Counted from the stretch's first letter, positions 17,913-27,754 are shown. The stretch is 64,000 bases of DNA from an uncultured Neomegalonema sp. (GCA_937928005.1 CALFVD010000013.1:1-64000); one strand, 5' to 3'. Notes: generated by a model from the sequence alone, not told the origin. Numbers and translations are program-made.

Positions 17913-18335
17913 ATGAGCGACGCCATCATCGAAAAAACCGAACTCCTGCAGCTTACGTCCGATATCGTTTCATCGCACGTATCGAACAACCCGGTTCCTC
18001 CCGCTGATCTTCCCGGCTTTATCGAGTCAGTTTACCACACACTCGACCAGCTTGCGAATGAGCCGGAAGAAGAGCCTGTTGAAGAACTGAAGCCTGCCGT
18101 ATCGATCAAGAAATCGATTACGCCAGATCACATCATCTGTCTTGAAGATGGCAAAAAGCTCAAGATGCTCAAGCGTCACCTCAAGACCTCTTATAATATG
18201 ACGCCTGAAGATTACCGCGAGCGTTGGGGTCTGCCTTCTGATTATCCGATGGTTGCGCCGAACTATGCCGCAAAGCGTCAGGAACTCGCCAAGAAGATCG
18301 GTCTGGGCCGCAACCGCGCCGCCGCCAAAAACTGA
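17913..18335 (+). CDS. mucR: MucR/Ros-family transcriptional regulator
   Basis: 140 residues from ATG at 17913 with GGAG 8 bases upstream. Residues 5-50 form the N-terminal oligomerisation region, an acidic linker follows, and residues 70-130 form the Ros/MucR DNA-binding domain (ICLEDGKKLKMLKRHL, TPEDYRERWGLPSDYPMVAPNYA). The Ros zinc ligands are only partly kept: C76 and H89 are present, D79 replaces the second Cys, and S93-Y94 replace the final His. Such proteins act as H-NS-like silencers on AT-rich DNA. The upstream region 17734-17912 is AT-rich, consistent with autoregulation. Confidence 0.92.
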   Translation: MSDAIIEKTELLQLTSDIVSSHVSNNPVPPADLPGFIESVYHTLDQLANEPEEEPVEELKPAVSIKKSITPDHIICLEDGKKLKMLKRHLKTSYNMTPEDYRERWGLPSDYPMVAPNYAAKRQELAKKIGLGRNRAAAKN

Positions 18336-18361
18336 TCGACCCATAGAGTGATGAAACAAGA

Positions 18362-18392
18362 GGCGCGTCTGCATTGCGGACGCGCCCTTTTT
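18362..18392 (+). terminator. Rho-independent terminator of mucR
   Basis: An 11-bp stem (GGCGCGTCTGC / GCGGACGCGCC with one G-T pair) closes an ATT loop and is followed by C and TTTTT. It lies 26 bases after the mucR stop and just ahead of miaB. Confidence 0.93.
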
Positions 18393-18408
18393 GTGCTTTG
18401 GAACCGCA

Positions 18409-19758
18409 ATGAATGCCATAACGCCAAAGAAGTTGTTCATTCGCACCTACGGGTGCCAGATGAACGTCTATGATTCCGAGCGTATGTCCGAATCTCTGAC
18501 GGATGCGGGCTATACCGCTGTGGATACGCCCGACGAGGCGGATCTTGTGCTGCTCAATACCTGTCATATCCGCGAAAAGGCCGCCGAAAAGGTCTATTCT
18601 GAACTTGGCCGGATGCGCAAACTTGCCGAAGAGAAAGCGACACGCGGCGAAACGATGCGCGTCGGTGTTACCGGTTGCGTCGCCCAAGCCGAGGGTGAGG
18701 AGATTGTGCGCCGCCAGCCCCTTGTCGATCTCGTTGTCGGGCCGCAGGCATATCACCGGCTCCCCGCCATGCTCGACGCGCTGGATGCAGGACAGGGCGC
18801 ACAGGTCGAAACTGATTTCCCTGCCGAGGATAAATTCGCCGCCCTCCCCAAACGCGCCCGGCGCGCCTCGCCCAGTGCCTTTCTCAGCGTGCAAGAAGGC
18901 TGCGACAAATTCTGCGCCTTCTGCGTCGTTCCTTACACGCGCGGGGCAGAGTTTTCCCGCCCTGTCGCGCAGGTGATGACCGAGGCCCGCCGTCTTGCTG
19001 AATCCGGCGTCCGCGAAGTCACCCTGCTGGGCCAGAACGTCAATGCCTATCATGGCGAAGATGATGGCGGCACCGCCACGCTTGCCTCTCTTGCCCGCCA
19101 GATTGCCCAGATCGACGGCATAGAGCGCATCCGCTACACCACCAGTCATCCTAACGACATGGATGATGACTTGATCGCCGCCCATGGCGACCTGCCCGAA
19201 CTCATGCCTTACTTACACTTGCCCGTGCAGTCCGGTTCCGACCGTATCCTCAAGGCCATGAACCGCAAGCATACCGCCGACAGCTATCTGAAACTGATCG
19301 ACCGCATCCGCGCCGCCCGCCCCGATATGGCGATGTCTGGCGATTTCATCGTCGGCTTCCCCGGTGAAACGGATGCCGATTTCGAGGATACCCTCGCCCT
19401 GATTGATGCGGTCGGCTACGCGCAAGCGTTTAGCTTCAAGTATAGCCCCCGCCCCGGCACCCCGGCGGCGTCATCCGAACAAGTCCCCGAGCCGGTCAAG
19501 GAAGAGCGCCTCGTCCGCCTGAACGATCTGTTGCGCGTCCATCAGATTCGCTTTCAGGATAGCTGCGTGGGCCGCGTCCTACCAGTTATGTTCGAGAAAA
19601 CGGGCCGCGAACCGGGTCAGCTCACGGGCCGTAGCCCCTATCTGCAACCCGTTCATGTCTATGCGCCCGATAATATGATCCGCCAGATCGTCCCCGTCCG
19701 CATTGATGCGACCTTCCCCAATAGCTTGTCGGGAACACTGATTGAGGAAACGGCTTGA
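18409..19758 (+). CDS. miaB: tRNA-2-methylthio-N6-isopentenyladenosine synthase
   Basis: 449 residues from ATG at 18409. The MTTase N-terminal domain ([14 protein letters not shown], with further Cys in [11 protein letters not shown] and VTGCVAQ) is followed by a radical-SAM domain with [15 protein letters not shown] and a C-terminal TRAM domain. It carries two 4Fe-4S clusters and methylthiolates i6A37 in tRNA. It heads the miaB-phoH-ybeY-corC-lnt block that is conserved in Alphaproteobacteria. Confidence 0.97.
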   Translation: MNAITPKKLFIRTYGCQMNVYDSERMSESLTDAGYTAVDTPDEADLVLLNTCHIREKAAEKVYSELGRMRKLAEEKATRGETMRVGVTGCVAQAEGEEIVRRQPLVDLVVGPQAYHRLPAMLDALDAGQGAQVETDFPAEDKFAALPKRARRASPSAFLSVQEGCDKFCAFCVVPYTRGAEFSRPVAQVMTEARRLAESGVREVTLLGQNVNAYHGEDDGGTATLASLARQIAQIDGIERIRYTTSHPNDMDDDLIAAHGDLPELMPYLHLPVQSGSDRILKAMNRKHTADSYLKLIDRIRAARPDMAMSGDFIVGFPGETDADFEDTLALIDAVGYAQAFSFKYSPRPGTPAASSEQVPEPVKEERLVRLNDLLRVHQIRFQDSCVGRVLPVMFEKTGREPGQLTGRSPYLQPVHVYAPDNMIRQIVPVRIDATFPNSLSGTLIEETA

Positions 19759-19830
19759 TACTTGGTCTCATCGTTACAATGTCATATTCGGAACAAGTCC
19801 AATGATGACTGTTTTTCACCCGGAGCCGAT

Positions 19831-20826
19831 TTGACCGATCAGACCCCCCGTACCCTAGAATTCGCCGATAACCGCGTCGTTGCGGAGATTGTCGGTGCCC
19901 ATAGCCGCAACCTTGCCGATATAGAGCGCGCTTTTGAGATTGAGGTCGCCCATCGCGGCAATATCCTCACGCTGCATGGTGAAGACGATGCGGTCGAGAA
20001 GGGCGTTGCCACCATCCGCACGCTGGAAACCCGGCTCGCCAAAGGCCGCCCCATCGAACCCGGCGACGTAGCGGGCGCGATCCGTTTTGCAAATGAGGGT
20101 GAGCCAAAAGCCACCCCCAAACCCGCCGCCGCCAACTCCAAAGCCGTCGAAATCCACACCCGCAAGCGCATTATCGAGCCGCGCTCCCCCCGACAGGCCG
20201 AATACGTCAACTCGCTCCAGACACAGACTTTGACCTTTGGTATCGGCCCGGCGGGCACTGGAAAATCCTACCTTGCCGTCGCCGCCGGGGTTGCCGCCTT
20301 TATGGAAAAGCGCGTGGATCGTATCATCCTGTCGCGACCTGCCGTAGAAGCGGGCGAACGGCTTGGTTTTCTACCCGGAGATTTGAAAGAGAAAATCGAT
20401 CCCTATCTCCGCCCTCTATACGACGCTCTGCAAGACACCATCGGTGGTGATCAGGTGCAGAAATTCATGGAAAGCGGCGTCTTTGAGGTCGCCCCGCTCG
20501 CCTTTATGCGCGGGCGCACCCTCGCTAATGCTTTCGTTGTGTTGGACGAGGCGCAAAACTGTACTCGAATGCAGATGAAGATGTTCCTGACGCGCTTGGG
20601 CGAGAATTCCCAAATGGCCGTCACTGGCGACCCCACACAGGTAGATCTACCGCGCGGCGAGACATCCGGCCTGCAAGAAGCGGTCGATATCCTCGAAGGC
20701 ATCCCCGACGCGAATATTATTCGTTTCACCGATGCCGATGTGGTCCGCCACCCGATGGTCTCCCGCATTGTCCGTGCGTATGACAAGCTGGAATCCAGCC
20801 GCCGCGACCGCAATGATCGACGCTGA
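19831..20826 (+). CDS. phoH: PhoH-family ATPase
   Basis: 331 residues from TTG at 19831, chosen because GGAG lies just upstream; a TTG at 19762 is a weaker option. An N-terminal KH-like region (about 1-85) is followed by the PhoH P-loop FGIGPAGTGKSYLA and the Walker B segment FVVLDEAQNC, with VTGDPTQVDL after it. It is a predicted RNA-associated ATPase linked with YbeY in rRNA maturation. It overlaps ybeY by 14 bases. Confidence 0.94.
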   Translation: MTDQTPRTLEFADNRVVAEIVGAHSRNLADIERAFEIEVAHRGNILTLHGEDDAVEKGVATIRTLETRLAKGRPIEPGDVAGAIRFANEGEPKATPKPAAANSKAVEIHTRKRIIEPRSPRQAEYVNSLQTQTLTFGIGPAGTGKSYLAVAAGVAAFMEKRVDRIILSRPAVEAGERLGFLPGDLKEKIDPYLRPLYDALQDTIGGDQVQKFMESGVFEVAPLAFMRGRTLANAFVVLDEAQNCTRMQMKMFLTRLGENSQMAVTGDPTQVDLPRGETSGLQEAVDILEGIPDANIIRFTDADVVRHPMVSRIVRAYDKLESSRRDRNDRR

Positions 20827-21328
20827 TATTCGCATCGAAGACCCTCGTTGGGGCAGTGAGGCAGAGCTTGAAACGCTGGTCGCCGATGCGCTGAGGGCCG
20901 CGCAGGCGGAATTAAGCTCCGCTTCCTGTCATCATCGGGACCAGCTTAGTGGTGACGCTCATTTGTCCGGCGAAGTTGCCATCCTGCTCACCAATGACGC
21001 TGCCCAGCGCATCCTCAATCGCGACCATCGCGCCATCGACAAATCGACCAACGTGTTGTCCTTCCCGGCGGGCAATACCCCACTACCCCCCGGCATTCCC
21101 CGCCCTTTGGGTGATCTGTCGCTGGCCTATGAGACCGTGGCGCGTGAGGCGCAAGAAAGCGGCGCGGGCATCTGCGCCCATTTGCAACACTTGATTATTC
21201 ATGGTTTGCTGCATTTATTAGGGTACAACCATGAAAAAGACGCGGAAGCGTTGATCATGGAAGCGACGGAAACGAGGGCGCTGGCCCGGCTCGGTATCGC
21301 CGATCCCTACAGCGCGCAGCAGGTGTGA
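20813..21328 (+). CDS. ybeY: Endoribonuclease YbeY
   Basis: 171 residues from ATG at 20813. Diagnostic segments are TNVLSFP and the zinc-binding motif HGLLHLLGYNH near residues 125-135 (three His ligands). YbeY acts in 16S rRNA 3'-end maturation and ribosome quality control. It overlaps phoH upstream and the corC start downstream, so all three are co-translated. Confidence 0.96.
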   Translation: MIDADIRIEDPRWGSEAELETLVADALRAAQAELSSASCHHRDQLSGDAHLSGEVAILLTNDAAQRILNRDHRAIDKSTNVLSFPAGNTPLPPGIPRPLGDLSLAYETVAREAQESGAGICAHLQHLIIHGLLHLLGYNHEKDAEALIMEATETRALARLGIADPYSAQQV

Positions 21329-22296
21329 GGCCGGTGACAGAGACACAGACGGGCGATATGCCCCGCCCCGCCGCCGAGAGCGATCCGGGCGATAGTGGCG
21401 AGGACGCACAGAGTAGGCGGCCTTTTACAAAACGCCTTTTCGGTAAGTTCGGGCTACCCGTTCCTACCATGCTCGCCACAAAGGAAGCGCCGCCCCCCTC
21501 ACCGGAGGAGGCACAGCGCCAAAATACAGATCGCCAGAGCTTTCTGCATGCGAATGTTCAGCGCATGGGCGAAATGCGCGTATCCGATGCCATGGTTCCG
21601 CGTGCTGATATCATCGGAATCGGGATGGAGGCGACCTATGACGAGGTTGTCGCCGCCTTCCGCCGCGTCGGTCATTCGCGCCTGCCAGTCTATCACGAAA
21701 CCCTTGATGGCGCTGAAGGATTCATCCACGTCAAGGATGTGTTCTTGCTGGCGGGGCAGGGCGATCGCGACGCGGCACAGGCCGATTTCACCGTCCGCGA
21801 ATACATGCGCCGTATCCTCACCGTCCCGCCCTCCATGCGTTGTGGTATTTTGCTTCAGAAGATGCAGGCTGACCGTGTCCATATGGCATTGGTTATCGAC
21901 GAATATGGCGGCGTGGATGGTCTCGTCACCATCGAAGATCTGCTCGAACTGATCGTTGGCGAGATCGAAGACGAGCACGACGCGACGGTCGAAGCCTTCT
22001 GGAAAAAACAGGCTGAGGGCGTTTATCAAGTCGATGCCCGTGCCTATCTCGATGAATTCGAGGACGAAACCGGCATCCGCCTGATCGAACAGGATAAGTT
22101 GGACGATGTGGATACGCTCGGCGGCTTGGTCTTTATGATCTGCAACCGTATCCCTGCGCGTGGTGAGGTGATCCGCCATGAAGATGGCCATGAATTCGAG
22201 ATTCTCGACGCCGACCCGCGCCGGATCAAGCGAATGCTCGTAACACTCGCCCTACCCGAAGCGGGCGAGGAAATCGCACTTCAAGCGGCGCAGTAG
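21325..22296 (+). CDS. corC: CBS-domain CorC/HlyC-family protein
   Basis: 323 residues from GTG at 21325; a GTG at 21334 is also possible. It is the soluble CorC type without a DUF21 membrane domain. Two CBS repeats (about 85-210; [46 protein letters not shown]) precede a CorC_HlyC domain (about 230-315). CorC-like proteins are linked to magnesium/cobalt handling; placement between ybeY and lnt is standard. It is followed by a GC-rich palindrome. Confidence 0.9.
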   Translation: MRPVTETQTGDMPRPAAESDPGDSGEDAQSRRPFTKRLFGKFGLPVPTMLATKEAPPPSPEEAQRQNTDRQSFLHANVQRMGEMRVSDAMVPRADIIGIGMEATYDEVVAAFRRVGHSRLPVYHETLDGAEGFIHVKDVFLLAGQGDRDAAQADFTVREYMRRILTVPPSMRCGILLQKMQADRVHMALVIDEYGGVDGLVTIEDLLELIVGEIEDEHDATVEAFWKKQAEGVYQVDARAYLDEFEDETGIRLIEQDKLDDVDTLGGLVFMICNRIPARGEVIRHEDGHEFEILDADPRRIKRMLVTLALPEAGEEIALQAAQ

Positions 22297-22322
22297 CGTA
22301 TATGGTATCCGCCCATGATCTG

Positions 22323-22359
22323 CGAGAAACCACATCCCCGGCCCTGAGCCGGGGTCTCG
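22323..22359. repeat. GC-rich REP-like palindrome (CCCCGGC family)
   Basis: CCCCGGC-cctga-GCCGGGG (22336-22354) is flanked by CGAGA / TCTCG and forms an extended hairpin between corC and lnt. The same core recurs at 31502, 36289, 38417 and 38471. Confidence 0.7.
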
Positions 22360-22425
22360 TAGAGCGGTGCGATAGTCATCAAGATAGTGGTGCAAATGCC
22401 GGGGATGCAAAAAAGGCCATGATCA

Positions 22426-23967
22426 ATGGCCTTTGACAGGACTTCCCCCCGGTTCCGCGCGCTCGCCGCCCTGCTGACCGGACTGGTCCTTGCCACGACA
22501 CAGGCTCCGCTCGGCTTCTGGTGGCTGCTCCCGGTCGGTATCGCTGCGCTCTATATCCTCTGGACCAACACGACCCGCCTGCGCGCGGCTTTCTGGACCG
22601 GCTGGTTCGCGGGCCTCGCTTATTTCGCCGGAACTCTGTTCTGGATGGTTGAGCCGTTCTTGGTCGATGCCGCAACCTTCGGCTGGCTTATCCCCATCGC
22701 CTTGCCGCTGATGGCCGGGGGCATGGCCCTATTCTGGGGTAGTGGATTGGCGCTGGGCCGTTGGTTGGCCGGTGGCAGCGCCTGCGCCCCTTTCGCCATG
22801 GCGGGCGGATGGATGGTGGGCGAAGCATTGCGTGGCTTTATCCTGACTGGCTTTCCGTGGTCCTTGCTCGGCTACGCTCTCGTCGACACCCCCACGGCCC
22901 AGACCGCCGCCTATATCGGTGTGAATGGTCTGACCCTTCTCGTCATGCTGACTGGATGCCTGTTCGGTGCAGCTTTACGCACCCCCAATCTGCACCACCG
23001 CATCGCCTGCGGTTTGGGCGCGTTCGCATTGGTTGCGGGCACATGGATCGCCGGGTCGATACGCCTCGCACAACCCATCTCCCCACGGGCCGACCCACTC
23101 ATGGTCGGTATCGTCCAGCCAAACGTCCCTCAGGCCGAGAAATGGCGTCCTGATCTACGCGAAGCCCAATTCGCTGATCTACTTGAAAAGACCCGCGAAC
23201 TCTCTGCGCAGGGTGCCGATGTCGTCATCTGGCCTGAAGCGGCAACCCCCATTCTTTTCGAGCAGGATGTCGCCCGCCGCGCCGCCGTCGCCCGTAATCT
23301 GCGCACGGGCGGCGTGGTCCTCACCGGCGGTATTCGCATCACGAATCGGGGCGCACCAGACCAGAAAGTCTATAACAGCCTGCTGGCCATCGGGGCGGAT
23401 GGTGCGCTTTTGCAAACCTACGATAAGCAGCATCTCGTCCCCTTCGGCGAGTACCTCCCTTTCGATAGCCTGCTCACCGCCATGGGCCTACGCACCATAG
23501 CGGCCCTGCCGGGTGGCTTCACGTCGGGCAGGGGGCAAAACCGTGCCCTGACCATCGCCACGCTTCCCCCCTTCGGCGCAATGATCTGTTACGAGGCCAT
23601 CTTTGCCGATGAGGTTCTGGATCGTTCTGCGGCGGTCGATTGGCTCGTCCATGTCACTAATGATGCATGGTTCGGGCGCGTGGCCGGGCCACAACAACAC
23701 CTCGCGCAAACCCGCTTTCGTGCCATTGAACGCGGCGTCCCCATTGCGCGGTCGGCGAATACTGGAATCTCGGCAATGATCGACTCGAACGGAACGCTAA
23801 TGAAATCGCTGCCGCTCAATACTCCGGGCACGTTACTTGCGCCTTTGCCGGGGAATCGGGTGTGGACATTCTACCACCGCTTGGAGGAGTTCCTCTTTGC
23901 AATTCTACTCATAGGAGTGATTATAAAAAATGCTAGAAAGTCGCTATTTTTCAATAAAAATGTTTAA
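22426..23967 (+). CDS. lnt: Apolipoprotein N-acyltransferase
   Basis: 513 residues. Several N-terminal transmembrane helices (about 1-210) precede a periplasmic nitrilase-fold domain with the Glu-Lys-Cys triad in VIWPEAATP, YDKQHLVPFGEYLP and MICYEAIF. A final membrane helix lies near the C-terminus. It adds the third acyl chain to the N-terminal Cys of lipoproteins at the inner membrane, the last step of lipoprotein maturation. Confidence 0.96.
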   Translation: MAFDRTSPRFRALAALLTGLVLATTQAPLGFWWLLPVGIAALYILWTNTTRLRAAFWTGWFAGLAYFAGTLFWMVEPFLVDAATFGWLIPIALPLMAGGMALFWGSGLALGRWLAGGSACAPFAMAGGWMVGEALRGFILTGFPWSLLGYALVDTPTAQTAAYIGVNGLTLLVMLTGCLFGAALRTPNLHHRIACGLGAFALVAGTWIAGSIRLAQPISPRADPLMVGIVQPNVPQAEKWRPDLREAQFADLLEKTRELSAQGADVVIWPEAATPILFEQDVARRAAVARNLRTGGVVLTGGIRITNRGAPDQKVYNSLLAIGADGALLQTYDKQHLVPFGEYLPFDSLLTAMGLRTIAALPGGFTSGRGQNRALTIATLPPFGAMICYEAIFADEVLDRSAAVDWLVHVTNDAWFGRVAGPQQHLAQTRFRAIERGVPIARSANTGISAMIDSNGTLMKSLPLNTPGTLLAPLPGNRVWTFYHRLEEFLFAILLIGVIIKNARKSLFFNKNV

Positions 23968-24190
23968 TAGAGGTCTTAATTTATCTTTTTTCTTATAATA
24001 TAAAGTAAAAATATACATGTTTAGAATAAAATAATGTAATGTTTGTGATTAAAAATTACCATGGGTGCCTTATGTTACCTAGCGTCACCTCGGAGGTGAC
24101 TTGTAAAATTTATCATGAGGTGTGTTTTCTGTATGGGCAACTAGCGAAGCACTTGATAAGGACAATGGACGAATCATCGAAGGAAAACCA
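23968..24190. promoter_or_regulatory. AT-rich upstream region with 8-bp perfect palindrome
   Basis: 223 bases, strikingly AT-rich from 23930 to 24080, separate lnt from the XRE regulator. At 24084-24100 there is a perfect inverted repeat GTCACCTC-G-GAGGTGAC, about 90 bases before the regulator start. The AT-rich block could be a MucR silencing target and the palindrome an operator; both are inference. Confidence 0.45.
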
Positions 24191-24607
24191 GTGACCAAAT
24201 CCCCCAATCCTGTAGACATTCATGTGGGCAGCCGCATTCGGTTGCGTCGAATGATGATCGGTATGAGTCAAGAAAGTCTCGGAGAGCGACTTGGCCTGAC
24301 ATTTCAGCAGGTCCAGAAGTACGAAAAAGGTGCCAACCGTGTTGGTGCCAGCCGTCTTTTCGCTATCTCCCGCATTCTAGAAGTCCCCGTCGAATTCTTC
24401 TTTGCCGATATGCCCGAAAGCATTTCAGAAAGTGCTGGTAGCAGCCCTAAAGCGGGTATGCGCGAGCCAGATGAAACTTCATTCGTCATGGATTTTGTGA
24501 GCAGTTCTGAAGGCTTGCAACTCAATACGGCCTTTAAGAAAATCGGCAACCAAGAAACCCGCCGCAAGATCGTCGATCTCGTAAAGACCCTTGCTACGGA
24601 CGCCTGA
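24191..24607 (+). CDS. XRE-family transcriptional regulator
   Basis: 138 residues from GTG at 24191, preceded by AAGGA; a longer in-frame reading from 24122 is unlikely. The HTH_3 domain is strongly conserved in Alphaproteobacteria: NPVDIHVGSRIRLRRMMIGMSQESLGE, then LTFQQVQKYEKGANRVGASRL. A C-terminal helical region ends the protein. It belongs to the group containing PraR-like regulators of surface and biofilm traits. It is monocistronic, with its own terminator. Confidence 0.88.
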   Translation: MTKSPNPVDIHVGSRIRLRRMMIGMSQESLGERLGLTFQQVQKYEKGANRVGASRLFAISRILEVPVEFFFADMPESISESAGSSPKAGMREPDETSFVMDFVSSSEGLQLNTAFKKIGNQETRRKIVDLVKTLATDA

Positions 24608-24628
24608 ATAACAGTTTCAATTCAAGCT

Positions 24629-24662
24629 AAAAAATCCGCCCGTGACAACGGGCGGATTTTTT
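24629..24662. terminator. Bidirectional intrinsic terminator
   Basis: A perfect 15-bp stem (AAAAAATCCGCCCGT / ACGGGCGGATTTTTT) closes a GACA loop. T-runs on both strands let it end the XRE regulator transcript rightward and the tRNA-Lys transcript leftward. Confidence 0.95.
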
Positions 24663-24697
24663 ATGTGCGAGCCGCAATTTATAGAAACAAGAAGAAT

Positions 24698-24772
24698 TGG
24701 TGAGCGGGGTGGGGATCGAACCCACGGCCAGCTGATTAAAAGTCAGCTGCTCTACCACTGAGCTACCCGCCC
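24698..24772 (-). tRNA. tRNA-Lys (UUU)
   Basis: A 75-base cloverleaf on the minus strand: acceptor GGGCGGG pairs with CCCGCTC (one G-T pair), then A and encoded CCA. D arm GCTCAGTGGTAGAGC, anticodon stem GCTGA/TCAGC with loop CTTTTAA (anticodon TTT), T arm GTGGG-TTCGATC-CCCAC. Confidence 0.96.
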
Positions 24773-24915
24773 TCACCATCGGCATTGCCGAAAAAGCCGA
24801 CCGGAGCGTGGTTCGTCCGGGGCGAGGCACTAACTAGGCGTAGGCGCGCGCCGGGTCAAGCGGGGTTTCGATGTTCCTAGTCGAAATAACTGCCCTGCCG
24901 CGCGACAAAATCACT

Positions 24916-26814
24916 TCACCCCTCTTTTGCGTAGCCCAAACCTTGCAAAGCCTCGGTAATCTCATTGAGGATTGCGGGGTCATCGATGGTCGCGGGCATA
25001 TTCCAAGGTGTGCCATCCGCGATGCTGACCATAGTCGCGCGTAGCGTTTTGCCCGACCGCGTCTTGGGCAGGCGTTTGACCACCGCCAGCAGTTTGAATG
25101 CCGCCACCGGCCCAATCTCGTCACGCACACGTTTCACGCATTCAGCGGCGATCTCATCATGGGGCCGATTAACCCCGCTATTGAGGCATACGAGGCCCAG
25201 CGGCAATTGTCCTTTCAACTCATCCGCCACGCCGATCACCGCGCATTCCGCCACATCCTTGTGCCCCGCCAGTACCTCCTCCATCTCGCCGGTGGAGAGG
25301 CGGTGGGCGGCGACGTTGATGACGTCATCGGTGCGCGCCATAATGAACAGGCGGCCCTGCGCATCCTTCATCCCCGCATCCCCTGTCTCGTAATAACCGG
25401 GGAAGGCGTTGAGATAGCTCGACACGTACCGCTCATCTGCATTCCAGAGTGTCGGTAGGGAGGAGGGCGGCAGCGGCAGCTTGACCGTAATCGCCCCCAG
25501 CGTTCCATCCGCCACTTCATGCCCGCCTTCGTCGAGGATGCGCACGTCATAGCCCGGCATCGCCACGCCCGCTGAGCCGACCGGAATATCCATCAATTCG
25601 ATGCCAGAGGGATTCCCCGCGATGGTCCAGCCCGTCTCCGTCTGCCACCAGTGGTCGATCACCGGTACGCCCAGCTTCTCGGCGGCCCAGTCGATTGTTG
25701 CCGGGTCCGCGCGCTCGCCCGCTAGGAATAGTGTTTGGAAACAGGACAGGTCGTATTTCGCAATGAATTCCCCCGCCGAATCGACTTGCCGAATCGCCCG
25801 AATCGCCGTCGGTGCCGTGAATAGCGCCTTTACGTCATGCTCTGAGATCACGCGCCAAAACGTGCTTGCATCGGGCGTACCTACCGGCTTGCCCTCAAAC
25901 ACCACCGTCGTACAGCCCGCGATCAGTGGCGCGTAGCAGATATAGCTGTGCCCTACGACCCAGCCGACATCCGACGCGGCCCAGAACACGTCGCCTGCAT
26001 CCAGATTGTAGATATTCTTCATCGACCAGTTCAGCGCGACCAGATGCCCGCCATTCGCCCGTACCACGCCCTTTGGCTTGCCGGTCGTGCCGCTGGTATA
26101 AAGGATATACAGCGGGTCCGCCCCGCCCACCTCCACGCAATCCGCTTCTGTCGCATTTGGCACCACATCGGCCCAGTCATGGTCGCGCCCCTCGGTCATA
26201 TCTGCGCGCGCCTGCTCCCGTTGCAGGATAATGCAGGCTTCGGGCTTGTGCTCGGCGATGTCGATGGCCCCGTCCAGCAGCGGCTTATAGGCAATCTGAC
26301 GCCCCGGTTCTAACCCGCAGGACGCTGCGATCACGGCTTTCGGTGTCGAATCGTCGATCCGCACGGCCAGTTCGCGTGACGCAAAACCGCCGAACACCAC
26401 CGTATGTACGGCCCCAATTCGCGCGCAGGCGAGCATTGCGATGACAGCTTCGGCCACCATCGGCATATAGATCAGCACCCGGTCGCCCTTGCCGACGCCC
26501 AAGGCTTGCAACGCCCCACCCAATCGCGCTGTTTCGTCGCGCAGCTCTGAAAAGGTTAGTGTTCGCTTCGTATTGGTAATGGCCGAATCATGGATGATCG
26601 CAGGCTGATCTCCCCGCCCATCCTCGACATGGCGGTCCACGGCATTCCAGCAGGTGTTGCAGGTCGCATCGGCAAACCAGCGGTAGAAGGGCGGGTTGGT
26701 ATCGTCCAACGCTTGGGTCGGCGGGGTGATCCAGTCGATCTCCTTCGCCGCCTCCATCCAGAAACCCTCCGGATCGTTCTTCCAGCCTTCATACACCGTC
26801 TCGTAGCGCGCCAT
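24916..26814 (-). CDS. prpE: Acyl-CoA synthetase, propionyl-CoA synthetase-like (PrpE)
   Basis: 632 residues from ATG at 26814; a longer in-frame reading to 26871 is possible. It is an AMP-forming ligase: P-loop YTSGTTGKPKG, WWQTETGW, adenylate motif YYETGDAG and the C-terminal lysine motif TRSGKTLRA. The N-terminal segment (YEGWKNDPEGFWMEAAKEIDW) and CNTCWNAVDRHVE are typical of PrpE rather than AcsA. It activates propionate or a similar short carboxylate to the CoA ester. It is the third gene of a leftward unit behind a divergent SucCD-like pair (75-base gap), within the oxalate/C1 island, so the true substrate may differ. Confidence 0.85.
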   Translation of the reverse strand: MARYETVYEGWKNDPEGFWMEAAKEIDWITPPTQALDDTNPPFYRWFADATCNTCWNAVDRHVEDGRGDQPAIIHDSAITNTKRTLTFSELRDETARLGGALQALGVGKGDRVLIYMPMVAEAVIAMLACARIGAVHTVVFGGFASRELAVRIDDSTPKAVIAASCGLEPGRQIAYKPLLDGAIDIAEHKPEACIILQREQARADMTEGRDHDWADVVPNATEADCVEVGGADPLYILYTSGTTGKPKGVVRANGGHLVALNWSMKNIYNLDAGDVFWAASDVGWVVGHSYICYAPLIAGCTTVVFEGKPVGTPDASTFWRVISEHDVKALFTAPTAIRAIRQVDSAGEFIAKYDLSCFQTLFLAGERADPATIDWAAEKLGVPVIDHWWQTETGWTIAGNPSGIELMDIPVGSAGVAMPGYDVRILDEGGHEVADGTLGAITVKLPLPPSSLPTLWNADERYVSSYLNAFPGYYETGDAGMKDAQGRLFIMARTDDVINVAAHRLSTGEMEEVLAGHKDVAECAVIGVADELKGQLPLGLVCLNSGVNRPHDEIAAECVKRVRDEIGPVAAFKLLAVVKRLPKTRSGKTLRATMVSIADGTPWNMPATIDDPAILNEITEALQGLGYAKEG

Positions 26815-26889
26815 GGTCTTCTCCCCGTCTGCGTTGCCCTGCTTTTTCTCCGGTTGGGCCAGCGGGGGCAAGGGGAATCAGGTGGTGGC

Positions 26890-27753
26890 CTATCCTGCCA
26901 ACACCCGCACCACATCATCCGGCGTCGCCGCGATCCGTGCGCCCGCCGATTCCAGCAGCGCGGACTTCTGCGCGATGGACCCCGACCCCAGCACCGAGAC
27001 GGTCCCGGCATGGCCCATCCGCCGGTCTTCCGGCGCGTGCCGCCCCACCAGCAGCGCGACCACCGGCTTGCCATAGGGTTCGGCGGCCAGGAAATCCGCC
27101 GCTTCCTCCTCCTCGACTCCGCCCAACTCCCCGATCAGCACGACCGCCGAGGTCGCCGGATCGTCGCGGAAGAGGGCGAGGCAATGGGCAAACCCGATGC
27201 CATGCACCGGGTCGCCCCCGATCCCCACCGTGGCCGATTGCCCCAGCCCCGCCGCGCTCAACTGCGCCACCACCTCGCTTGTCAACGAGGCCGAGCGCGC
27301 GGCGATGCCGATCCCTCCCGGCATCGCGTCGGCGGTTGACATCACCCCGATCTTGCGCACTTGCGGGATGAGCACGCCTTGCGAATTCGGCCCCACCAGC
27401 GCGCTCTCGCTACCATTCAGCGCATCGCGCACCCGAATCATGTCCAGCACCGGCACCCGCTCGGTCACGCAGACGATGGTGGCAATCCCGGCCTCGATGG
27501 CCTCAATCATTGCGCTCGCTGCGACTGGCGCGGGGGCCATGACCATGCTCGCGCTCGCCCCCGTTTCGCCCACCGCCTGCGTCACGGTATCGAAGATCGG
27601 CAACCCCAGATGCGTCGTCCCGCCTTTGCCCGGCGTGACCCCTGCGACGTATCCGCCAGCGTAATCCATCGCCAATTGCGTATAAAACGTCCCTGCTTTC
27701 CCGGTCATCCCTTGCACGATGATCCGCGTCTCGCCGTCGATCAGGATGCCCAT
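26890..27753 (-). CDS. Divergent succinyl-CoA synthetase alpha-like subunit (ADP-forming acyl-CoA synthetase)
   Basis: 287 residues. The N-terminal CoA-binding domain (IIVQGMTGKAGTFY, GVTPGKGG) and ligase domain are present, and the phosphohistidine loop is kept (RRMGHAGTV, H248). Family positions are altered: GPNSQGV where SucD has GPNCPGV, and ARSASLTSE where SucD has SRSGTLTYE. This argues for a paralogue with a different acid, for example a malate-CoA ligase-type or other dicarboxylate-CoA ligase. It begins one base after the beta-like gene stop, so the two are coupled. Confidence 0.8.
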   Translation of the reverse strand: MGILIDGETRIIVQGMTGKAGTFYTQLAMDYAGGYVAGVTPGKGGTTHLGLPIFDTVTQAVGETGASASMVMAPAPVAASAMIEAIEAGIATIVCVTERVPVLDMIRVRDALNGSESALVGPNSQGVLIPQVRKIGVMSTADAMPGGIGIAARSASLTSEVVAQLSAAGLGQSATVGIGGDPVHGIGFAHCLALFRDDPATSAVVLIGELGGVEEEEAADFLAAEPYGKPVVALLVGRHAPEDRRMGHAGTVSVLGSGSIAQKSALLESAGARIAATPDDVVRVLAG

Positions 27754-27754
27754 G

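Noticed and set aside
18181..19185. Open frame of 334 codons antisense to miaB
   Set aside because: Opposite a certain gene; no domain signatures.
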